Part shown: positions 1 through 4,189 of the stretch, piece after piece | Position numbering within the stretch: the first letter of the stretch is position 1 | How the letters are laid out: each line of letters opens with the position of its first letter | Source of the DNA: an uncultured Porphyromonadaceae bacterium | GTDB lineage: Bacteria; Bacteroidota; Bacteroidia; Bacteroidales; Muribaculaceae | Assembly: GCA_947176285.1 (NCBI GenBank) | Contig: CAMWQF010000182.1 | Location: 1 to 6,103, forward strand | Reading direction: 5' to 3' | Length of the DNA: 6,103 nucleotides | Translations under genes and position numbers: made by a program | The notes under the pieces: model-generated | What the model was told of the DNA's origin: nothing | Seen by the model: the letters and a program-made list of their open reading frames with translations, nothing else | Database searches by the model: none

Positions 1-92
1 GATAATCCCAATATGTTTAAGAATAGCATAAAGAGAATTCCAAGTAGAACAATATGAATACTACATGCACCCCCTTTTCCTGACTTCGTCAC
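1..92 (-). CDS. Possible N-terminal start of a hydrophobic protein running off the left edge (weak)
   Basis: On the minus strand this frame stays open from a GTG at 92-90 to the left edge; the only ATG is at 29-27. The readable peptide has a short polar start (VTKSGKGG) followed by a strongly hydrophobic stretch (SIHIVLLGILFMLFLNILGL) that could be a first membrane helix or signal anchor. From the ATG only nine complete codons are visible. An exact TAnnTTTG box lies upstream at 111-104, but its partner TTTG is only 15 bases away, shorter than the 19-20 seen elsewhere in this window. With so few codons this may be chance in AT-rich DNA. No family can be assigned. Confidence 0.2.
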   Translation of the reverse strand, partial: MTKSGKGGACSIHIVLLGILFMLFLNILGL

Positions 93-187
93 TCAAAAGA
101 TAACAAATTTATATTTTGATAAAATTCAAAGATTTACTAATTCTGCGAACCCTGATTTGGTGTACGCATTGACGAAGTCTGGAAAAG
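74..187. repeat. Spaced inverted repeat, 18-bp arms with one mismatch
   Basis: The left arm (74-91, CTTTTCCTGACTTCGTCA) matches the reverse complement of the right arm (170-187) at 17 of 18 positions. The arms are separated by 78 AT-rich bases. Each arm holds a small near-palindrome of the form TGAC-N3-GTCA: perfect at 81-91, and with one mismatch in the last base at 170-180. The two centres are about 89 bp apart. This could be a pair of binding sites for a dimeric regulator, the ends of a very small non-autonomous element, or a long-range RNA stem. No target-site duplication is visible at the outer edges. Confidence 0.6.
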
Positions 188-209
188 TGAGATTATGAAA
201 AAATGGTGT

Positions 210-244
210 AAAAAAAGAGACCATCCGTAGAGGACGGTCTCTTT
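210..244 (-). terminator. Intrinsic terminator of the lipoprotein gene
   Basis: Read on the minus strand, a 13-bp stem (244-232 with 226-214, including one G-U wobble) encloses a five-base loop. The U-run (216-210) begins within the last base pairs of the stem. It starts about 20 bases after the stop codon of the 300-residue lipoprotein. This is a standard rho-independent terminator and indicates that the lipoprotein unit ends here. Confidence 0.88.
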
Positions 245-264
245 CGGTGTATTTGGGGGAGGGA

Positions 265-1167
265 TCAGTCGTTGTCGGGTACCAGAGTCCAGCCTAAGTC
301 TTGATAGTGGATTAGGTTGACTTTTGCAGACTGGATGTAGTTTTCTTGTGGTGCGTTAAATACGAAGCCAAATGGAGTTTTGTCGACAAATTTATAGAGG
401 ACAGTGCATGAACCACGACCGTCTTTAAACATGTCTTCTGTGCATAATACTTCTTTCACTTTTACTATTTCAAAGCGACCAAGAAGAACTTTAACTGTGG
501 TGGTGTTCACACGATCCAACTTGGCTTGATATGCTGCATTTGGATCTGCTTCCTTTTTAGGCTCCGGTTTCTTTGGTTGCGGAGTCTCAACTTCTACTGC
601 TTCTACTTCTACATCTGCAGAATCAGCAACTTCTTCCACGACTTCTTCTACTTCCACGACTTCTTCTACCGGTTGTGCCGGTGCCGGAGCATCTGAAAAA
701 CTATAGTCGGAAGCTGACATATAATCAGGCACCTTTTCTTCGTAGTCCTTATTGGCGGCAAAATCCTTTATCTGATCTTCTCTCAATTCTGTAGGATTCT
801 CAATAACTAGTTTTTCTCCTTCCGGAGTTAGTTTGACATCAGCGAAAATATGAGTCACTTCGTAAGGACGTTTGTAGTATCCTGTCCAGTAGTTGCCATA
901 AGATTCATAGCGAGTTTCCTTTACTGCCTCTGCAGTATAGTCGATTACCCCGGCAGCCTTAAGGCGCGCAAGATTCTGGAGTTGATCTTCAGAAACTTCC
1001 TGGAATCCGACTTCGAAAGAAGCCACTTGTGAGTCCTTGGCAAAAGCAGCATCTTTCTTGAGTGCTGATTTAGCAGATGAAGCAGTCAGAGGTTTACCGT
1101 CACCGCTACATGAAGCGAGTCCCAATAATATCGAGACAACTGCTAATGATAATAAAAGTTTTTTCAT
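265..1167 (-). CDS. Hypothetical lipoprotein with Val/Glu-rich linker
   Basis: This 300-residue protein starts with a lipoprotein signal peptide: MKK, a hydrophobic core, then lipobox LASC with the lipidated cysteine at residue 20. It is therefore exported and membrane-anchored, but the membrane and the side it faces are not decidable. Residues about 25-150 form a mixed, probably folded segment rich in Tyr and charged residues. Residues about 158-210 are low complexity: Ala/Pro, then an EV-rich run (167-195), then Pro/Lys. Residues about 211-300 form a second likely folded segment with two cysteines (242 and 254) that could pair. I do not recognise the family. The ATG is supported by the signal peptide and by an exact promoter about 45 bases upstream. 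The gene has its own promoter and terminator, so it is probably monocistronic. An 18-bp perfect tandem duplication sits in the EV-rich linker. The existence and lipoprotein nature of the gene are secure; its function is unknown. Confidence 0.9.
   Translation of the reverse strand: MKKLLLSLAVVSILLGLASCSGDGKPLTASSAKSALKKDAAFAKDSQVASFEVGFQEVSEDQLQNLARLKAAGVIDYTAEAVKETRYESYGNYWTGYYKRPYEVTHIFADVKLTPEGEKLVIENPTELREDQIKDFAANKDYEEKVPDYMSASDYSFSDAPAPAQPVEEVVEVEEVVEEVADSADVEVEAVEVETPQPKKPEPKKEADPNAAYQAKLDRVNTTTVKVLLGRFEIVKVKEVLCTEDMFKDGRGSCTVLYKFVDKTPFGFVFNAPQENYIQSAKVNLIHYQDLGWTLVPDND
634..669 (-). repeat. Perfect 18-bp tandem duplication in the lipoprotein linker
   Basis: Two exact head-to-tail copies of an 18-base unit occupy 634-651 and 652-669. 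Each encodes VEEVVE on the minus strand. The unit is a multiple of three, so gain or loss of copies would lengthen or shorten the linker without breaking the frame. Similar Glu/Val codons around it are degenerate, suggesting a longer region grown by slippage. Confidence 0.85.
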
Positions 1168-1211
1168 GGTGTAAAAAACAAGTTTGGTTAATAATGTATT
1201 TATATCGGTGG

Positions 1212-1242
1212 CAAAGGTATGAAAAATAATTCATATAGCAAA
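1212..1242 (-). promoter_or_regulatory. Bacteroides-type promoter of the lipoprotein gene
   Basis: On the minus strand, TTTG (1242-1239) is followed after 19 bases by TACCTTTG (1219-1212), an exact fit to the Bacteroidota primary sigma consensus TTTG and TAnnTTTG with normal spacing. Transcription would start roughly at 1205, giving a leader of about 35-40 bases before the ATG at 1167. The -33 element lies immediately downstream of the preceding gene's terminator T-tract. Confidence 0.82.
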
Positions 1243-1271
1243 ATAAAAGACCCGGATTTCACCGGGTCTTT
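1243..1271 (-). terminator. Intrinsic terminator of the DUF3127-like gene
   Basis: The minus strand folds into a perfect 10-bp stem (1271-1262 with 1255-1246), GC-rich in its inner half, with a six-base loop. The stem ends in TTT and is followed by a T-rich tail. The stop codon of the DUF3127-like gene is about 20 bases upstream. The plus-strand reading also has a T-rich tail, so weak termination in both directions is possible. Confidence 0.88.
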
Positions 1272-1292
1272 ATCATATTTCTTTTATTAAAG

Positions 1293-1787
1293 TTAGAAGG
1301 GGAGGTCGTCGGTTGAGTCTCCTGCATCATATCCGTCGGGAGTCGGAGCCGGTGGGAAAGCGTCGCCGCCGAAAGGTTGGGGGGCAGCCTGAGGGGCGTA
1401 CGGTTGAGGAGCGGCGGCTTGTGGAGCATAAGTCTGTTGTGGAGCGTAAGGTTGCTGTGGATATCCCTGCTGTGGGTAGCCTTGCTGAGGATATGCTCCC
1501 TGAGGAGGAACGCCTCCCGGCACGTATGGACGCACTGCGTAGCAACTGATGTCTGTATACCAACGGTCGTTGAATTCACGGCTTTCGACGTCAACGGAAA
1601 GAGTATATGAGTTGCCTACCTCAATGTTCATTGTGTCGGCTTTGTCACCAAATACGTGAAATTTAACCTTTTTGGGGTACTGTCCAAAAGTTTCCAACAC
1701 CCATTCTTTTTTCTTCCACTGGTTGCCTGCCTTGGATATCCCTGACTGCATGCCAAGGTCGAGTATGATCTTACCGTCTATTTCCAT
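1293..1787 (-). CDS. DUF3127-like OB-fold protein with SSB-like C-terminal tip
   Basis: This 164-residue protein has three parts. Residues 1-86 resemble the DUF3127 family, a predicted single-stranded-DNA-binding-like OB fold: the start MEIDGKI, the segment WKKKEWVLET, the segment YPKKVKFHVFGDK and the strand VESREFNDRWYTDI are typical. Residues about 87-155 are a disordered Gln/Pro/Tyr/Ala linker with imperfect GYPQQ and YAPQ repeats. The last residues, DDLPF, resemble the acidic tip of bacterial SSB (DDDIPF), which docks repair and replication proteins. The three-part order is therefore that of SSB. Family knowledge gives no proven biochemical role; binding single-stranded nucleic acid is an inference. 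Canonical SSB is longer in its OB domain and has a different N-terminus, so this is probably not the housekeeping ssb. The gene has its own promoter and terminator. The ATG begins the conserved domain directly. Confidence 0.88.
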   Translation of the reverse strand: MEIDGKIILDLGMQSGISKAGNQWKKKEWVLETFGQYPKKVKFHVFGDKADTMNIEVGNSYTLSVDVESREFNDRWYTDISCYAVRPYVPGGVPPQGAYPQQGYPQQGYPQQPYAPQQTYAPQAAAPQPYAPQAAPQPFGGDAFPPAPTPDGYDAGDSTDDLPF

Positions 1788-1817
1788 GATTTGTTATCGT
1801 AGTTTTGTTTGAGATTT

Positions 1818-1849
1818 CAAAATTAGTCAAATTTGTCAGAGTATGCAAA
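1818..1849 (-). promoter_or_regulatory. Bacteroides-type promoter of the DUF3127-like gene
   Basis: On the minus strand, TTTG (1849-1846) precedes TAATTTTG (1825-1818) by 20 bases, matching the Bacteroidota TTTG and TAnnTTTG consensus. The expected start near 1811 leaves a leader of about 25 bases to the ATG at 1787. It sits just downstream of the preceding terminator, so the gene is likely transcribed alone. Confidence 0.8.
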
Positions 1850-1860
1850 TTTTTTAGTCT

Positions 1861-1899
1861 AAAAATAAAAAAAATCAGCTTTCGCTTGCGAAAGCTGAT
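1861..1899 (-). terminator. Intrinsic terminator of the LpxA-like gene
   Basis: On the minus strand a perfect stem (1899-1888 with 1885-1874; 11 pairs if the loop is CAAG) is followed by a T-rich tract at 1874-1861. It starts about 30 bases after the LpxA-like stop codon. This is the clearest transcript end for the LpxA-like gene and anything read through from the efflux genes. Confidence 0.92.
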
Positions 1900-1930
1900 G
1901 GTTATGTAGTTGTGATGTTTGGAGTATTAC

Positions 1931-2728
1931 TTAATCGAAGTCTTCGAAATTCATCTTGGCGGCTATTTCGTAGTTGTTGCGCTTCAAGAATGACAGGATA
2001 TTCTGACGTTCCTTGCCGTCGTCTACATCCTCCTTGATTCTCTTGCATGCATGGTGGAGAGCAATACTTGACTGATAAATATGCCGATAACTCTTGGCAA
2101 TATCGTCAATGATCTCATCGCTAAATCCGGCTCGTCCAAGAATAAACGAATTCACACCAAAGTAGGAAATAGGATTGTGAGCCATCACCACGTAAGGGGG
2201 AACATTCCCGGTCACACGGCAACCTCCTTTCACAAGCACATAGTCACCCACTTCATATCCCTCATGCACAAGAGCGCCCGACGAGAAAATGCAACAATCC
2301 CCGATTTTGCAGTCTCCCGCTATCTTTACTCCATTTCCCAATACGCACTGATTTCCGATAGAAGAGTCATGTCCAATGTGAGATTGAGCCATTACGCAAG
2401 AACCGTTTCCAATGCTGGTGGCTTTTCCTTCATGGATACTGCGGTTAATGATCACATGCTCTCGGATACGGTTGTTGTCACCGATAATGACGTATGATTC
2501 CTCTCCTTTCCAACGGAAATCCTGCGGAGTTGCGGCTATAACGCACCCTTCATAGATACGGTTGTTTTTCCCGATTCTTGCTCCTGAAAGGATGCTTGTG
2601 TGGGAGTGTATGAAACAGTTGTCGCCAATTTCTACATTACGGTCGATATAGACGAAAGCACCGACTGTGACATTATCGCCAAGTTTTGCTTCCGGATGCA
2701 CGAATGCTAATGGTGATATATTATTCAT
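1931..2728 (-). CDS. lpxA: LpxA-family UDP-GlcNAc O-acyltransferase (possibly a divergent paralogue)
   Basis: LpxA transfers a 3-hydroxyacyl chain from acyl carrier protein to UDP-GlcNAc, the first step of lipid A synthesis, as a cytoplasmic trimer. The 265-residue length is normal (E. coli 262). Residues 2 to about 185 are hexapeptide repeats of the left-handed beta helix; the rest is the helical C-terminal domain. By hand alignment to E. coli, catalytic His125 and its neighbour His122 are present as SHIGHD (117-122), His160 as His155, Asn198 as Asn193, Arg204 as Arg199, and the chain-length glycine region as KGGC. Different are Lys76 (Arg72), His144 (Asp139), Gln161 (Glu156), Glu200 (Phe195) and Arg205 (Ala200). 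The usual C-terminal RG-I/L-IR ending is absent. The start at 2728 was chosen because NISPLAFVHPEAKLG begins the family domain; an upstream TTG at 2767 lies inside a hairpin. No fabZ, lpxC or lpxD neighbour is visible. The family call is firm; the exact substrate is not. Confidence 0.88.
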   Translation of the reverse strand: MNNISPLAFVHPEAKLGDNVTVGAFVYIDRNVEIGDNCFIHSHTSILSGARIGKNNRIYEGCVIAATPQDFRWKGEESYVIIGDNNRIREHVIINRSIHEGKATSIGNGSCVMAQSHIGHDSSIGNQCVLGNGVKIAGDCKIGDCCIFSSGALVHEGYEVGDYVLVKGGCRVTGNVPPYVVMAHNPISYFGVNSFILGRAGFSDEIIDDIAKSYRHIYQSSIALHHACKRIKEDVDDGKERQNILSFLKRNNYEIAAKMNFEDFD

Positions 2729-2756
2729 ATTGCTTGAGTTTTTCTGGTGTCTTTTT

Positions 2757-2803
2757 TTGTCGGACAAGCCTTACCGGAGCCTCCGATCGTACTTGTCCGA
2801 CAA
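2757..2803. repeat. Perfect 12-bp inverted repeat with a nested small hairpin, between the efflux and LpxA-like genes
   Basis: The arms at 2757-2768 (TTGTCGGACAAG) and 2792-2803 are perfect reverse complements. They enclose 23 bases with a second small inverted repeat, CGGAG-C-CTCCG (2775-2785). The hairpin starts just past the outer-membrane factor stop codon. On the transcribed minus strand the stem is followed by a run of A, not T, so it is not a textbook intrinsic terminator. It could protect the 3' end of the efflux mRNA, modulate read-through into the LpxA-like gene, or be a dispersed repeat copy. Confidence 0.8.
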
Positions 2804-2811
2804 TAATAAAT

Positions 2812-4185
2812 TTATCTGCCACCTCCTACTGCTTGGTAGAGGCTGATGAGTGCTGAAGTGCGGGCATGCCAGCTGCTAAGGCTTGCCAATTGAGCCTGAA
2901 GCAGGCTGCTGCGTGCAGTCAGCACTTCAAGATAACTGGTCTGATGGTTGAGAATGAAAAGTTCGTTGGTGTATTCTACCGACTTTTCAAGTTCCGCAAC
3001 CTGAAGATCAACGAGCCTCTTCTTTTCTGTGCTTTTATTGATCTTCACGAGAGCATCACTCACATCTGCTGCCGCCGACATAACTGTATTCTCAAAGTTA
3101 TTCATAGCCTGTTCTTGCTGAGCCTTTGCCGCCTTCAACTGAGCGATATTCTGTCCGCGAGAGAAGAGGGGAGCGGATAACTGACCAGCCAACTGTATGA
3201 ACCATTTCCCCGGATTTGTGATCATTGATCCGAGAAGATTAGTGAATCCTCCTTGTGCTGAAATGGATAAAGATGGGTAGAAATTCGCGTGAGCAGAACT
3301 TACTGCGTAGTAAGCAGATGCCAAAGCCCTTTCAGAAGCCGCTACATCCGGACGGGTGGCAAGGTAATTCATCGGTACTCCCGAGATAGCTTCCGAAGGA
3401 AGAGTCAAATCGAGGCTTGAACTTACATTCCAATCTGAGGGATATGTGTTGAGCAGCACTGAAAGAGAATTGTTTACTATAGTGATCTGCTGCTCCAAAT
3501 CAGGTATCGAAGCAAGGATATTGTAGTAGTTGGCACGACTCTGTACAACGGCTGCTTCTGTAGTGGCACCGGCTTGCTTAAGTTGCTCCATAGTGGCTAC
3601 CTGGTCTTTCCAAATCGCAGCAGTGCGTTTTGAAAGGTCAAGTTGTTGATGAAGGAGCACAAGCGAATAATATGTGGAAGCCACTCCGGTCACGATCTGA
3701 GAGCGTACGGCTTGCTCATATGCTTGGGTTTGCTCAAGACTTGCCTTGGCACCTCGCTTGCGGTTGAGGATTTTGCCGAATACATCGATTTCCCAACTTG
3801 CAGCTAAAGGCAGTGTGTAACTCCAGTTCATATGGCTGCCGCCGTAGGAAGCGGTGCCTCCATTAGGCGTGAAAGCAAGGGAAGGTAAATAGGATAGTTT
3901 AGCTCCCTTAAGCTGTGCCTTGGCAATATCCACATTCAATTTCGCATTTTCAAGACTGGTGTTGTTGTTGAGAGCCTGTTCAATATAGCCTTGAAGAATC
4001 GGGTCAGTGAAAATCTCGCGCCATCCCATGTATGCCAGCCCTGTGGAGTCTTGATTCTCTACTGCCTGACGATAATCGGCGGCAACGGCATTGTCCTGAG
4101 GAAGCTGGTATTTGTTGTAGATGTGGCAACTGCTCATCAATAGGGCGATTGCCGACATACAGGTGATATTAATGATCTTATTCAT
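2812..4185 (-). CDS. Outer-membrane factor of an RND efflux pump (NodT/OprM-type lipoprotein)
   Basis: This 457-residue protein is the outer-membrane exit duct of a tripartite efflux pump, a TolC-like trimer that receives substrates from the RND permease and adaptor. It starts with a lipoprotein signal (MNKIINITCMS, core, MSSC) with the lipidated cysteine at residue 20. Two OEP repeats follow. Typical sequence includes WREIFTDP after the signal region, WEIDVFGK (131-138), RPDVAASE (278-285), then ANFYPSLSISAQGG and the long helical segments rich in Ala, Gln and Lys. Length is normal for the NodT family. The frame extends 44 codons upstream into the permease gene, but the ATG at 4185 is chosen because it starts the signal peptide. 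It lies four bases after the permease stop, so translation is probably coupled in one operon. Pump substrates cannot be inferred. No clear intrinsic terminator follows. Confidence 0.95.
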   Translation of the reverse strand: MNKIINITCMSAIALLMSSCHIYNKYQLPQDNAVAADYRQAVENQDSTGLAYMGWREIFTDPILQGYIEQALNNNTSLENAKLNVDIAKAQLKGAKLSYLPSLAFTPNGGTASYGGSHMNWSYTLPLAASWEIDVFGKILNRKRGAKASLEQTQAYEQAVRSQIVTGVASTYYSLVLLHQQLDLSKRTAAIWKDQVATMEQLKQAGATTEAAVVQSRANYYNILASIPDLEQQITIVNNSLSVLLNTYPSDWNVSSSLDLTLPSEAISGVPMNYLATRPDVAASERALASAYYAVSSAHANFYPSLSISAQGGFTNLLGSMITNPGKWFIQLAGQLSAPLFSRGQNIAQLKAAKAQQEQAMNNFENTVMSAAADVSDALVKINKSTEKKRLVDLQVAELEKSVEYTNELFILNHQTSYLEVLTARSSLLQAQLASLSSWHARTSALISLYQAVGGGR

Positions 4186-4189
4186 CGTC

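Larger units (their letters stand above)
1..207. other. AT-rich intergenic region at the left edge
   Basis: No complete gene is supported here. The stretch lies downstream of the lipoprotein gene terminator. It contains a spaced 18-bp inverted repeat (74-91 and 170-187), one weak promoter-like box on the minus strand (104-111), and possibly the first codons of a gene leaving the window to the left. No tRNA cloverleaf, direct-repeat array or transposase fragment was seen. Confidence 0.6.

Noticed and set aside
74..187. Calling the spaced inverted repeat an insertion sequence
   Set aside because: It is only 114 bp, has no transposase and no visible target-site duplication, so it is left as a repeat of unknown nature.
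1259..1594. A 111-codon minus-strand frame overlapping the DUF3127-like gene
   Set aside because: It lies out of frame inside a well-supported gene, and its peptide (rich in His, Leu, Arg, Thr) is a frame-shifted reading of the repetitive linker codons with no domain features.
1313..1610. Plus-strand frames of 77-78 codons opposite the DUF3127-like linker
   Set aside because: They are antisense readings of the GC-richer repeat linker with low-complexity Leu/Arg/Ser peptides, and have no promoter or family resemblance.
2081..2497. A 138-codon plus-strand frame opposite the LpxA-like gene
   Set aside because: It is fully antisense to a conserved hexapeptide-repeat gene, whose periodic codons easily produce long antisense frames; it has no recognisable domain.
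2729..2767. TTG start adding 13 residues to the LpxA-like protein
   Set aside because: The TTG lies inside the inverted-repeat arm, the added residues are polar with no homology, and the ATG at 2728 begins just before the conserved ISPLA segment.
2757..2803. Calling the nested hairpin an intrinsic terminator
   Set aside because: On the minus strand the stem is followed by A residues; the T-run lies on the wrong side for either transcription direction.
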